Source: Heterodera schachtii
Taxonomy: Eukaryota; Nematoda; Chromadorea; Rhabditida; Heteroderidae
Assembly: GCA_023374025.1 (NCBI GenBank)
Contig: SIJG01000001.1
Span: forward strand, 4,718,828 to 4,782,827
Direction of reading: 5' to 3'
DNA: 64,000 nucleotides
In this document: in pieces, positions 10,993 through 24,446 of the stretch
Layout: each line of letters starts with the position of its first letter
Numbering within the stretch: position 1 is the first letter of the stretch
Made by a program: the position numbers and the translations under genes
The notes under the pieces: generated by a model
The model's input: only the letters and a program-made list of their open reading frames with translations
What the model was told of the DNA's origin: nothing
Databases searched by the model: none

Positions 10993-12878
10993 CAAAGATG
11001 ACAGAAGAGAGAAAGGAGAAGAGGCACTTCTCAGCAAATTCAACGCATTCGAATGCAATTCAGAGCAAAAGCAAATGCTTTTTTAATTTTATCATTTTAT
11101 AAAAGAAAATAAAAACATTTGGCCAATAAAAGCGAACAGAATAAAAAATTTAATCGAAATTCAAAATTTTGGCTGAAATGAATTTCCAATTAAAATTGGC
11201 AAAAGTGTCTTTTGAAAAAGAGCAAATGGTCGTGTTGTCTAAACGATACAATGCGACGAAGTGAAGTCGCACAACGGCACAATGTAAGGCGAAAAGTCAA
11301 AGCATTAAGCAATGAACGAATGGTGGTGGTCAGCCAATGATGAGTAGTAGTGATTCAGTGAAAGTCGTCTTGGCGGATGACTATTAAATTAAATTCCCTT
11401 TGAATTAATTGGGACGGTCCCCCGGCCGTTTCCCCCCCCCCCCAACAACCAAATGACGACCCCTCAATTCCCCCCCCCCCGCCCCCAACAATCCATTTCG
11501 CTCCTATCCATTTTCTCCCTCTCCACCACAACCACCTCTCTTTTCCCCACCCATCCTCGAAAATAGTTGAAAGCAAAATGTGACTGGAGGAAGTGTGCCA
11601 GTCAGACGTAGCCGGGAGCAGAAGCAATGACTGACTGACAAAACAGGCAAGCAAAGATTGTGCCATTATTTGAGGAATGGGCGGGGGAGAGGGGACAAAG
11701 CGGATCTCACAACATCCGCCGCCATTGCCTCTGCTTCTGCTGGTGCCTTCCTCACACCCAAAGGCACGGCACAACCCAAGCATTTGGGGATGGCCAATTC
11801 ATAATGCCACTGCCCATCCACACACAAATTGGTCCCTCTCAATTTAATTACGGCGAATGGCACTCGTTTTGGGTGCCCTTTACGTGTTCCAAGATGACTG
11901 TTTGCGCTGCTGGGCTTAAGCTGTGTGGGTGTCCGTCCGCTTGGCTGGTGCTTCCCAACTCACTCATTCCCATTTCATCCCCCCCCCCTCCACCCAATCT
12001 CACTTCATCTTCGACTATCCGTCCCATGCAAAGGAGCCAATCGATAAACATTATCGTCATCAGCAGCAGCACATTCTGCTCATCATCATCATCAGTTAGT
12101 TATTAGTCACACATCACTTTTGTGTTGTGAGTGTGGTTTTTGTTCACCATTTTTATTGCGCTTGTTTGCCTAAACGGAGAAGGAGCAGCGAAGAAACGCA
12201 TCGCTTAAGCCAATTTTGAAATTTAATCGGACAGATCCCGACTGTACTGTACCGTAGCCTAAGACGGAGGGGCCGCACAGCATTCATTTCTGATGGTGTT
12301 TTTTGATACTGTGCCGATTTACAAAGGGAGGGCAAAATATAAACCAAAAAAGCGGACTAATGGTTAATTGGTTTCTCCAAATGAACTGATAACATCCTCT
12401 GCTGATGGGTTGAATCCGAGGTGGGCACGGCACAATTGGCCTTTTTGGTCACTTGCGGTTTTTGTGCGCGCACTGTTCACAGTCCATGTGCTGTAATGGG
12501 CCTTTGCTGCTGTCGGTTCTCTCTCATAAATGCGTTTATTCGGTGCCCCCCCCCCCAATCTTCCGCTAATTCAACTTCAGCTCGTCCCGCTCTTCCAGTT
12601 GAAAAGAATCAATATTGATTATTCACTCCTTTATTTATTTATGTATGAGTGAGTGTCGGGGGATGGATAGGGCGGTGGTGAGGAAGAAAGTTTCAAACGC
12701 AAGCGGCGGAGAGCAAAAAGGACGACAAATGCGAATGGAGAAAAAGAACAGAATTGGGGGGGGGGGGGGGGAAATGAGAAAGGACAACAAATAACCGAGC
12801 CAAAAGATGGGCATAAAGTCCAACGGAAGCACGGGGAAGGCAAAAGCACAAAGTGACGGAAGGGCAATCATTGAACAG

Positions 12879-12902
12879 AGAGAGAGAGAGAGAGAGAGAG
12901 AG
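12879..12902. repeat. (GA)n microsatellite
   Basis: About twelve uninterrupted GA units in noncoding DNA. Confidence 0.9.
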
Positions 12903-14071
12903 ACGGAACGATGCAAAAGCATCCCCCCATTTGTCAACGGTCATTCTTCTTCTCTCAATTACCGCGATTGATCATTGACAAGAAAATGATTGGAACTGGA
13001 TTTTCTGATCAGGCAATCCAACCCTGGGGGTACATAATCGGCCACCATTGTTGGGTTGTATTGATTTAGAGGGAAAGGGAAGGATGGACCACGACACGAC
13101 AACCCTTGGCCATTCCATGTGCAAATGGCACCAAAGTGAGCAGAAGAAGAAGCAGTCCGACCCCACCGCACTCCCCCTAATTAGTGCTGAGGACAAATGA
13201 AAAAGTGCACTTATTGCCACGACAGAAGTCAAAGGAAGAGTCATTCATAACGACGCTAAAAAAGTGAAAATGGCCAATGAATTGAAATTTCTTTTTTCTT
13301 TCAATTTGTGTACGAATTCATAAAACAGAAGCAACAGAAGGGAGGGACTTTTCTTAATTGCCCGTCTGAATGATCATTGATAAGTGAATTAATTGCCTCT
13401 AATCGATTTTTGATTTTGAATTAATTTACGATGTCTTTTTTTTCGTTTGTAAAATAATATTTTCATTTCTTTCACAGGAATATTTCAGTTGCTCTTTTGC
13501 TTTTCCCATTAAATTTCCTTTCAAAATTCGAGAAAGTGTCAGTGGAAGAAGGCCATGTTGGCGATGGGCGACACGGCACAAACGGCAGAACGAAGCCAAC
13601 CCAACGGAATGATGGCACCGAAGGCAAAGGACGTGCCATTCCCAATGGGCACGGCAAACAGTCACAACGGAGGGGAGGAGAAAGGGGTGGGCAAACTGAC
13701 TAATAATTGGGGGTGGGGGGGGGGAAGGGACTGAGTTGGCCGGGTGAGGCAAAATTATACCGTACCATTTGTACAGTATCAGTGGTATGAGATTTGTCTG
13801 CTGACCATTTGTGTCTTTCGAAATATTTGGTACCATTCGATAGCCCCAAGTAATTTCAAAAATATAAAACATATCTTCCCCATAAATATTATGCAACAAA
13901 ATTTGTGTAGAAAAAAAATGTTGAGTTTTTTTCACGAAAATTGACCCAATTTTGCTGTTCCAAAATTAAAAATCAAAATTTAGAAGACATGCAACTGTTT
14001 TAAGAGCAAGAAAAAATCCTTAAAATTTATACTAGCATAACGTTTTATGCTGATCAAAATATTAAATGCAC

Positions 14072-14094
14072 CACAGTGATCACTGATCACTGTG
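14072..14094. repeat. Perfect palindrome, 11-bp arms
   Basis: The string CACAGTGATCA, one spacer base, then TGATCACTGTG. The arms are perfect complements and would form a short hairpin. It lies in AT-rich noncoding DNA. Confidence 0.85.
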
Positions 14095-14429
14095 CATATA
14101 CACATAAAATCGAAAATATGCGCATAAAACATGCACGAAAAATTACAAAATACACACATAAAAAGAAGTGAAAAATACACATATAAATTTTCCAAAATTA
14201 AGGGTAAAATTTCCAAAATTTCTTGAAATTCGTTAGATTTAAGCTAAAAATCTTGAAAATAGATAAATAGTATGAAAAACTTTTATAAGAAAAAATAGAA
14301 AATAAAATTAAAAGTATTTATTTTTGGCATAAATTCCAATTTTTTAAAAATTACATTTTTATTTTTTCGAGAAAATACCCAAAAAATGCAGTTTTTTGAA
14401 AATTTTTTGGTCGTTAGAAGTCAGAAGGG

Positions 14430-14790
14430 CCGCTTCAATGGGGGTCTGGACACTCGGTCAGTGGATAATCCGTCAGTATGGACCAAATTTTCTTTTTGGA
14501 TCAAAATGATCAAAAACCTTGCGATTTAAGATTGTTCGATTTAATAACAGAAAAATTGGTTTATAACACTTCTATACTTAATAATTCAATTTAATTTATC
14601 ATTCTATAGAAATTATCTTTTAAATTTTAATAGCGCTTGTATGTAAATTGCTTTTATAAAAATAAAACAAATTATTACTTAAATTTTTTCAGTTTAAATT
14701 AATTTTCTCATTATTTTATATACCTTCTAAAATAAGATTTTCTGATGGATTCACTGACGGATTGTCCGGGAGCCTTCAATATAGGAGTCC
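14430..14790. repeat. Imperfect inverted repeat
   Basis: GGATAATCCGTCAGT near 14462-14482 is matched on the other strand by GGACAATCCGTCAGT near 14745-14765, with weaker similarity continuing outward (TTCAATGGGGGTCTGGACA against a related string). It may be a decayed transposon; limits are uncertain. Confidence 0.4.
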
Positions 14791-16325
14791 GTTTGCAGGA
14801 TCACGCACGGGGTTTCGGGATTTTTGAATTTCGAAAAAAAATAAGAATTAATTTAAAAAAATCTAAAAACTAAATATAACCTATGTACTTGAAATGAGAT
14901 TTTTAGGGGCTGGAGGCATAGGTGAAAAGGTAAAAGGGGATGGTGGGTCGACCAAAATTTTTCGAAGGATCCGAGAGTTGGAGAGAGGTCAGCGGCCAAA
15001 TTTGTTAATGGGATAATTTCACTTTTTATGTTGCTTTTCACATCATTTTTTTTTGTGGCGCGCTTTTTCAAAAAACTTTGAGAACAGGGGGGAGGGTCCA
15101 GCAGTGCAGCGCCGCCGGAAAATTTTATGAAAATTTTGATCGCTTGACAAGTCATTTTTAATGAGTTAATAAGTTGGCTGCTGATCCGACGGGGAAAATT
15201 TGCAAAAAAAAAAAGAAGACTAATCTAAATTAAATTTTGTGACAATTATGTATTCAAAAAATATATGCATTCTGTCCTTTTAAATTGGCGGTCCGTTAGC
15301 ATCCCCCTCCGAATAAGACCAAAATTCAAAACTTTACACCATCAAAATATGAGATGGTGCCATGCTTTGCAAATTATTGTTTTACCTTTTTATTATTTTC
15401 TGCTAAATGCCGAAAAAGGCAAACGATGGAGAGAATTATAATAGTGAGCCAAAGACAGGCGAAATTCATCGGACACCCGAAACTCAAAAACCCGAATTTT
15501 TGAAACGACGAAAATTTGCTTATATAAAGTTAGAAAATAGGCATTTTTGAAAAATTTCAATATAAACTTACAGTGTCTTGAGACGTTTGAAATTGTCGCT
15601 GGTGTTATTGCAAATAGTACCGTATCCTTTGAGTTTTATTGGCATCGAATGACTGCCATTTTTAAATATTTAATGGCCATTTACAGAAAAGAAAAGACAC
15701 ACTTATTGTTAGCTGTTTTATGCGATTTATATTCCTCCAATTTTAATTATGCTTTATCTCAAATTTGCCGATTATTCCTTCTTCCATAAAATGGGAATTT
15801 AAGTCACGAAAAATCTCCAAAAAGTCGACTTTTCGAGTTAGCAGAAAACTTGTTTACAAATTCTCATTCCTAATCGTCATTTTTTGGCTGTTCGGACTAA
15901 TCGTCAGTCACCCTGACAATTCGTGATGCCGCTTCCTTTCATTGCTCCAATGTGCTAAATAAAATGCCTAAGGGTGCCAAATTTTGCCTTTTTGCTAGAG
16001 ACAATCCCAACCGGCACATCCCCCCCCCCATTCATCCATTCTCGAGTCTTTTCGTCAGAAGTTGTCACTGCTTTTTATTCAAATACGACCCCCCCCCCGC
16101 CCAATGGGCCGACATCCCCAAAAACAGTTAGAGGAGGAAAGGTTGGGTTAATGGGCGCGGAGATGAATGTGTTGGGGAAGAAAATAAAAATCGATTGTCA
16201 AATTGTGTTATGCTCTGCCTTTGCCCGCTTTGACTCGCATTCATCGACCAATAAGCCCATACAAACACAAATAACCCCCGGGGGGTGGGGGTGTCCGTCC
16301 GTTTTTCAGTTTTAACAAGTTGCTG

Positions 16326-16355
16326 CTCTGCTGCTGCTGCTGCTGCTGCTGCTGT
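16326..16355. repeat. (CTG)n microsatellite
   Basis: Eight or more CTG units after a broken unit, with no open frame around them that looks like a protein. Confidence 0.85.
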
Positions 16356-19300
16356 ACGAAGTCCATTCCCAATTGCCGGGTGGGTTAAGCAGCCATTTCA
16401 AAGTGATCGACGACGAATGGACGGACTTTCGGACTTTTTTGTTTGACTGGCACAGAATTACTTTCCGATATTGCGCAACTAACTGTATCTGCTACTACTA
16501 ATGCTGTGGTGATCGTGATCGGTGGTCACCACGATCACCCAATCGCCGGGAAATGCTCCCCCCCCCCCTGGCAACATTACGGGCCGACTACGGTTGTACA
16601 ATGTTGCATCGGTCTTTCCAAGAAATTCCATGACGATCAAAAAGGCAGTTTTGGTTTTGGTGATTAGCTCCTTGCGGAAGGGATGAAAATGACAACGATG
16701 GCACCGGTTGTCCTCCGTCTCATCGTTCATCCGTCGTTTTCGTGCCGTTCTCTTCTCACAATTTTGCCCGTCCGTTCCCCGCCCCTTCCCTTTTCGCTTT
16801 TGCTGCTGCCGTTGTTCGACTGGTGGGGTGTCCGTCCCCCTTCCTTTTGTTGTTGGTTTTGTTGACCGGCGGCGCCTCCGCGGACTCCGGGCGATGAGAG
16901 TGCTTTTGATGTGAGGAGAGCGAACAAAATGGGAAGAGAGAGTAAGCAAAACACTTTGGGGATGGGCAATGGCGGCGGCCATTTCTTGACGACGCTTTCT
17001 TTGGCCGCCACGCAATCCCTCCCCCCCCCCCCGCCCCATCTTTGTAATATTCATTCATTCGCTCATTCTCCTCATTACCTTCCCTTCAAATTAAATTTCA
17101 TTCATTCCACATTCTTTCCCCAATAAACACATCCATTTTTATTACTGCAATAAATTGTTGGATGTAAAGAAGGGAATTGAATTTTGGATTTGTTTTGTGA
17201 AATCCATCAATTCAATCAATCGATGGGCGGGGGGAGAGACTCCGAATTTCTCCTTCCCTTCCCTCCACCGATCCCTCTCACTTCATTTCCCCACTCACTC
17301 TCATTTTGGCATTTTGCTGGGCCGTTTTGTCTGAACAGCGCCTTCCTCCTCAACAGTTTGTTGCTGTTGCTTTAAATGATTAAATGGTTCGTTCATTTTG
17401 CGGGGTGCCCTCCCCCCCCCCCCCCCCCCCTCCTCCTCCGACACTTTTGGCAGTTTGTCCGTCGTTCGTGCCCCCCCCCCCCCATCTGTCCGTCCGTCCG
17501 TTCGTCCGTCTCTCGTCATGCTCAAATTTCTCAAATGGGCGAGGGCACAAAGCAGCGACCCCTCCCCATTTAGCCATTTACAACACAACCTTTCTCTATC
17601 TGCTCTGTCTTGTGCTACTTCCCCCCCCCCCCCCCCCGAGTTTCCCATTCATTCCCATTGCCTCTCACTCCGCCATACCGCTCCTCACTGACACTAATAT
17701 TCCCCTCCCCTCCCCCTTTTTTCTCCCCTCCCTACCACCCAACATTCAACCAACCTCCAATCCCAAACAACAGCTCTGTCCCCTCCTTCCCCTCTGTGAG
17801 GCATCATTTGCGTCGTCATAGTCCTTTTCGCGTCCCCCTCTTCCTTCCTCTATCCCCCCTTCCCCCCACTTTTCCACCAACCATTCCGTCCCTCCCACTT
17901 CGTCTTTGTTCGGTCCCTCCCAACATCATCAGCAACTGCCCCCAGAACCTCCTCCTGTGCATTTCGTCCATCCATCTGACCAACTACCACTTCTTTTATG
18001 CATTTCCGAAACGCTTCGGCTAAATCACCGAAAATTTGCGGTGCGCAAAACGCTGCTGTTCTTGGTCGTTGGATTTTTGCGGAGCAGTACAGGCACAATC
18101 TCCCACTCCGCCCTTTCCCCCTCCCCTCCTCCATCTACCCTTTCCTATCCAATGCTTCCCGAATGCCCCTCAAGCAATGCCCCCCCCCCTCGCACTCCCA
18201 TGCTAACTGTCTGCTGCAGTTAGTCAATCACAAACAGATAGATAGAAGACCAATTCCGAGCAAAATTCAAACATGTAATGAAGTGAAAGTTAGGCACTGC
18301 CTCCCCGCTTCTTTCGCACGCCTTCCCACCCAACCAAATCCATCCGCCGCTTTTGCCACTGCTTTTTGGTCGTCCGGTCGGAGAATAAGCCAAAGCAAAT
18401 ACATATAATGCATTGAAAAGAATAAGAGGAGGAATGAAAAGCCCATAGTCCCCCCCCCCCCCCTCCCTCTTCTGTGTCCCTCCCCTCCCTGCCCTTCCCC
18501 CACCTTCATCGCCTCATCACTCTCTAAGTCTGAACTCACATCGGACATTATTCACACGGCATCTATTATATCGCTTCACTCACTCCCTTTGCAGGGCCAA
18601 CATCAGTGGGGAAAAGAAAGAGTCAAAATGCGAAGAGCCATCCGGCAAAATAAGCATTTGGAAAAGCAGGGGAAAAGGGAAGGCGACAAGGCACACGAAG
18701 AAGAAAGCAGAAACAGTGCCATTGTTTGAGAATAACGTTCATAAAAGGAGTTTGAGCTGATTGATGTTCAGTTGTCTGTCCTTTTCTGCTTAACTGTTCG
18801 GCTTTGGCTTTTACAAAAAGGCTTTGCACTGTTCGGCTTGCCCAGCACTGACTTTTTCTTTGCACCACGGCAGGGCAGCCCATGTCCCAGGGTACCCCTG
18901 CTGTTGCTGCTGCTGATCATCGTTTTTGGGAGCACACAAAGTTCGTCCTGCCCATTCCTTCCCTTTGCATTCGACCCAATTCGTTCGTTCATCTATTTAT
19001 CTGTTTTGATGTTGTCTTAATTTCACATTCCGCTTGAGGGTGGCGGGGGGATAAGCGCTGGTATCGATCACACGCACAGCACAGCATCTCCCCCCTTTCT
19101 CCACCTTCTTCCTCACCTCCTCCTCCTACATATTCCCCCCCCCCCCCGCACAGTCGACCAATTCTTCATCCCATTTCATTCGTCCACCCTTTCCCCAAAT
19201 TTTCCTCCTCTCCATCCAGTAATCCCCCAACCCCAAATCTCAAACAACAACAGCCAGTAAATGTTAGAAGTACGCCTACCATCAAAAGAAGAAACAAAAG

Positions 19301-19798
19301 AGCACTTTCTTCTCGAATCATCCGCCGCCCGTCCATCTTTCCCATTTCACTTCACTTAAACAAAAAGCGTTAAATGCCTTGAACATTTTTTAGCATTTTT
19401 CATTTACATAAACGAATATCTGTTTTAAAATCTTTAACTTCCAAGCCGAACGCGGCCTTTTCACAACGTTACTTATTATTTGAAAATGCCTTCCTTACCT
19501 TAATTAAAAGGTCGTTTATGGCAATCGATGTCGTCCATTGCTCCTATTTCATTTTCTTCCCATTACTTTTCTCTCAAACGTTCGCAATCGATTCATTAAC
19601 TAATTTGAATTTTTAAATGGGTTAACACACTGATTGCATCTCATTGTCAGTTATGTATGTCAATGACCACAAACTTTAAAATATAAATTTCGGCCAAAGA
19701 CGGCATTTTTTTAGGCCCAAGACAACCTTAAAAAATTATCGAATTGCCTTAATTATACATAAATTAAGGAAAATTAATAATTCTGCATAATCCAGAAA

Positions 19799-22700
19799 GT
19801 GTCCTCCGCAACGAGCATTGACTATTCCGACCGTAATCCCATCGAAACGCCAACAAAAACGACGACAGACCAAAAAAAGACAGAGGACAAAAGCCCAAGA
19901 AGCCAACAACAGCCCAACGACGACAGTGACTTAACGGAGCAGCAGCAATTGTCTCCGAATTGTCCGTTGCGCCGTTCAACGCGCGTCTCCATACTGAACG
20001 CCAAAAAACAAACGCAACAAAACGAACGGACGGAATCCGAACGGAGCGCTGACAGTGCCACAAAAGACAACGACGACGAATTGGAAATGGTGGGAAATGG
20101 GAAGATTACAACAAAATCATTCACTTGGATCCTCTAATCACAGGTCCAAGAACATCGTACGGGTGGCGATGCCGTGGCTGTCTCCCGCGACATGGAATTC
20201 AATGAACACGCTTCCACACTTTCTCAGCAGCAATGCGTCTCTTCACTGAAGCGAAAGTTGAAGCGCAAGTTGGAAGATGGGCAAGAGTTGGACCAGTACG
20301 ACTGCAAATTCGGCGTAAGCACACAATCGAAGCAAAAAGAGCCCAATTTCTAACCCATTCATTTGGTACAGATACGTCTCGACCCCGAAGGCGACGTGGT
20401 AATGATGTCGGACGAAAGTGAAATTTCGTCGCTGAACGAAGCGGACGTTACCGATTTGAGGGAACGTTACGAAAATGTGTGTTTCGTGTGGTACGTTTTA
20501 GAATTTCATCCACACCATTACAGACACAAAGACAAGAAGTACCCAAAGAAGTGATGGTACAGCGCGAAATGCAAATCCGCGAGTTGGAGTCAATCCTTCG
20601 GTTGGAGGAGGCCAAGCTGATGATGTTGAAGAAGTTGCAGCAGAGTCAGCAGAAGGCGGCGCAGAAAACGGTGAGTTAAAGCCGAACAACGAAAAATGCG
20701 GAGGAGGCGGGGGAATGGACAATTGCAATAATTATTTTACTGACTGCCGCCGCTTAATGCGTTTTTTCTGACACAATATTTTCACTAATTAAGAAACATT
20801 TACATTTAGCAGCAACAACAGCAACAGAATCAGCAGCAACAACAACAACAGGAAAATGTGAGAAGGTTAGCCCCGGGCGTTGTGCAGAATTCAACGGGCC
20901 AAGCGTATAAGCCGAAAGTGGCCGTGGTAAACCCATCGCAACATCAGACGGGAAACACCAGCAAAACGAACGGCACGACGCCACAGCACGGGAAAAAAGG
21001 TAGGGGACGAACACGGAGAGAGAATGGGAAACAGAGAGAGTGAGAGAAAGAGAGGAAAATAAGGACACAGTTTCACTAATCGAATTTATTGCTTTTACTG
21101 TCTCTTCAGGTTCGGCCAAAAGCGACACTTCGGTTTTGCAGAACGGTGCCGGCCTTGGCGCTGCACTTGGCGGAGTGGCGAACAGTGGTGCGAGCATCCA
21201 ATTGGCTTCTTTGCCACCGCAACATCAGCAGGTGAGCCGACCAATAACTTCGTTTAAATTTTTATTCAATGGATTTTGAATTTTAGTCAAAGGTGGAATT
21301 TTGGAACCCTGTTCAACAATTACAAAATTGCTTAAAGTTTAGCACAAGCACTGTTTGTTATTTGCCTCTTACCTTTGCCAAGAAAAACCAAATATAAATA
21401 TATTTCATGTTGATTTTGTAAAACATGTCAGAAATGACTCCCTTTACCATACCAATTAGCATATTTTATGATTAAAGGTCCAATGTCCTTGCTTTGTACG
21501 GTGCGCCTAAACTGTTCCAATTCCCCACCATTTTACTTTTATTTTCCTTAGGTCATTCAGCAATTGTACACTCGACTTTCGCAAAATCCGCCACAATTGG
21601 CCCAAATGATCAAAACGCTTCCCCATTCAACTGGCCAAGCCCTGACTGAACTTCTTCGCCAATATGCCGTAGCTCAGGTTTTGATTACATTATTTTTTAT
21701 TTTATATTTTTCTTTAGGCTTCCAACATCCAACCGGCGGGCAGTGGCCAAATTCAAGTCGGAATGGTTTTTTAAATTCTCTGCTTACCCTTTTTCATATG
21801 TTCTTTTATGGTTCAGAATTCGTCTGCCGCTGCCGCCTCCGCCAAATTTGCGCAGCAATTGCAGTCGTCCGTTTCTTCCCAGGCAATCGCACAAGCCCAA
21901 GTTGATGCGGCACACAAACAGGTAAAAGCAAAGAAAAATGAAGTTGGAGCAGTACGTGAGAAAAGTATAATCAAAAGCTTGTTTTATATAAATTTTTTTA
22001 AACGAATGATTGATGGCCCGAATTTCTGTAACATCGCTAGGGAATGTGGAAAATGTTTAGTTTTATGCTGATTGTAAGTCTTAATTTCGTCAGGCGCGTG
22101 AACTGACCCAGCAAAAAATTGCTTCTGCCCGTCAACAGTTGCGAAAAGAGTTGGACGTTATGATAATGAAATTGCCAGCCCCGAAGGCACCGCCGCCGGA
22201 CCTTCAGTTTATTCCCAACGGAAATCAGCCCGACTTTTGCTACCTTTTGGGTTTGGATTTGACGGTGCAAAGAGTGCTCAAGGACAAAACGATGTTCAGG
22301 TAGAGCACCGGGGGAATTCTTATTTTTTGGTAATAAATCGAGAGATTACCTCCAGAAAAGCGGACTTTTCACCGTACCAATGCGAAGAGTGCGAGACGGA
22401 CTTCACTCCCTCGTGGAAGGCCATCTGCGGGGAGCAGGAGGTGGCAGACCAAACCATGGCCATTATTCACTCGGAGCAATTCACTGTTTTAGGATTACCA
22501 CCTTTACTGCGAACGGTGCATCAGACAGGCGCAGAAACGGAAAGTTCGGCAGGATTACAGCGCACTGCTAAAAAGGGCATTTCAGCAAGTGCAGGAGAGG
22601 GAGAAGGTCGGATACAGGTCAATAATTTAAAAAAAACTTGAAATTCAAGGAGTTCGAACGACAAGTTTTGGCTGGCAAATTCAATGTTGAGCCGGTGATG

Positions 22701-24446
22701 CCAACTCCACCGACCATTGCCCCAACGCAGCAACAGACAACTACGACGACGACCAGTACGGGGATGAAGCAACAGCAGCACAACATACAAAGTGCCTTTT
22801 TTTGTCAAGGATAAGCGCCGTCTTTAATCGGAATTTCGAATTTCAGCCGCCGTTTCTACTCATTGTCAGCCGACTTCGACGCCGAAGGGCGTGCCCTCCT
22901 CTTCTGCTGTCTCTTTGCAACAGTTCAGCCAACAGCACAACTCGTCAGCTGCGCTTAACCTCAGCAAGTCCGGTGCGGCGTCCGCTAATGCAATGGCAAC
23001 TGTGCCGAGCACTGCCAAGGTCAAACTAAAAAAATAGAATTGATTACAAGCGGTACGGTTAAACGCATTGCGATTGGTTTTAGGGCCAGCACATCCCGTC
23101 GGCTCAATCGGCAAAGTCCGCTTCGGCCAAGCGCACTTCGTCCACCGCTACGACCGCTTCTTCGAGCAGTTCGGCAACGATGGCTAATCCGCTCGCTGCC
23201 TTGGCTCAGAACCCACAACTTCAGCAGGTTCCTTTCCGCATGGGTTTCTCTATTTGTCCTTTTCCTTCAGCAATTTGCTGCGATGGCCTCCATCACCAAC
23301 AATCCGTTGTTCCGTCAAGTGTTGTCCAATCCAATGTTTGCTGCTGCTATGACAAATAATCCAATGGTTTTGCAGGAATTAATTCTTTCCCGAAAAAATC
23401 CACAAAAATTTTAGCAACTTTACGCGGCACTCGCCGCCACCCAACAGCAGCGGACGCAGCAGCAGCAGCAGAGTGCCCAAAACTCGGCAAATGTGTCGGG
23501 CGCCGCGGCGGGAAATGCAATGGCTGCACTGATCCAAGCAGTACAACAGTCAGTCCATCAGCAGCAGCAACAAAATCGAACGAGGTGAGAGGGTCATCAA
23601 TGTTCAACAATAAGTCCATAATCAAAGCATTTCATGTGTGGGGGGAGCGCATGGCCCGATGACCACCCCAAAAAATGTTACTGGTGTTATTTTCCAATTT
23701 AGGCCTCGCTGAAGTAAAATAGTTTTTTTTTCTCTACCGATTTTGACATTCAAATTATTCAAATAAACTTTTTCGTGATACGCTGAGAATTGAAATCTTG
23801 GCCAGATTTTTTAAATTTTAAAAATTTGCCTGTTTCCTTTGTTTATTTTTTATGGATTTTCTTTGAATGTTTTCGTTCTTTTTTCAGCAATGCTTCAACC
23901 GTCGTCACTTCAAACAATTCGTCCTCTGCCAACCCTCCGGCGGTTTCTTCGTCAAACACTGCCAATAGCATAGCACAGCAAATGGTAAAAAGAAGCGTGA
24001 GCAATTTGCCCCACAAAAAAAAACAATATAAAAAATAGAAAATTTACCGTTCTAAATTTTTAATTTGTAATAAAGGGTTTTTTTCTAGTAAAAAAAACTT
24101 AAAAAATAATTTAATTTTTTATTAGATAATTCAAAAAAAGGATTTACAAAATTATTTTTATTAGGGTGGAGGTAGACGTAGTGCACCAAAAGAGGGCCCT
24201 CCCTTTCTTTCAACCAATACTAAATTGTTGTTGTTGTGTCTTCAGCAGGCAATGGCAGCATTCGCCAGCAATCCGATGTTGGCACTCCAATCGCAGCTCA
24301 GCCAAATGGGCGCGGGCGGAGCAGCAAATGCCAACGTGCAATTGCTGAGTCAGCTCAACAACAACCCGCAACTGTTGCGTCAATTCCAACAGATGTACAT
24401 GGCACAGCAGCAGATGAAGGCCGGCACGGGAGGGGGCAAAAAGTGA
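19799..24446 (+). CDS. dcp-66: p66/GATAD2 transcriptional repressor, NuRD subunit
   Basis: Orthologue of GATAD2A/B (p66), which bridges MBD2/3 and CHD4 in the NuRD chromatin-remodelling complex in the nucleus. Two family regions are clear. The first is the MBD-binding coiled coil ELESILRLEEAKLMMLKKLQ near 20590-20650. The second, at about 22200-22620, has PDLQFIPNGNQPDFCYLLG and then a GATA-type zinc finger with CEEC (within FSPYQCEECETDFTPSW) and CERC (within DYHLYCERCIRQ); a 51-nt intron at about 22441-22491 separates the two Cys pairs. Gln-rich and Ala/Ser-rich spacers fill the rest. The last exon ends FQQMYMAQQQMKAGTG...KK with TGA at 24444-24446. About 15 exons with short introns. The first 19799 exon has no ATG at its start, so an upstream exon or different start is likely. 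AATAAA follows near 24735. Confidence 0.87.

Larger units (their letters stand above)
10993..19798. other. Gene-poor region of low-complexity DNA
   Basis: Almost 9 kb without a reading frame that I can support as protein coding. It contains many C or G runs of 9-18 bases (for example near 11431, 11469, 12547, 12757, 13711, 16021, 16090, 16558, 17019, 17413, 17470, 17620, 18181, 18450 and 19135), GA and CTG microsatellites, a perfect palindrome and AT-rich DNA at about 13800-15600. A long CT-rich stretch runs from about 17380 to 18540. It could hide 5' exons of the p66 gene or distal regulatory DNA. Confidence 0.5.

Noticed and set aside
15547..15789. 80-codon frame with plausible hydrophobic helices
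   Set aside because: No neighbouring exons, no polyadenylation or splice signals in the right place, and no similarity recognised.
17384..18408. Pro/Ser-rich frames on the plus strand
   Set aside because: These lie in CT-rich low-complexity DNA with C runs whose length alone sets the frame.
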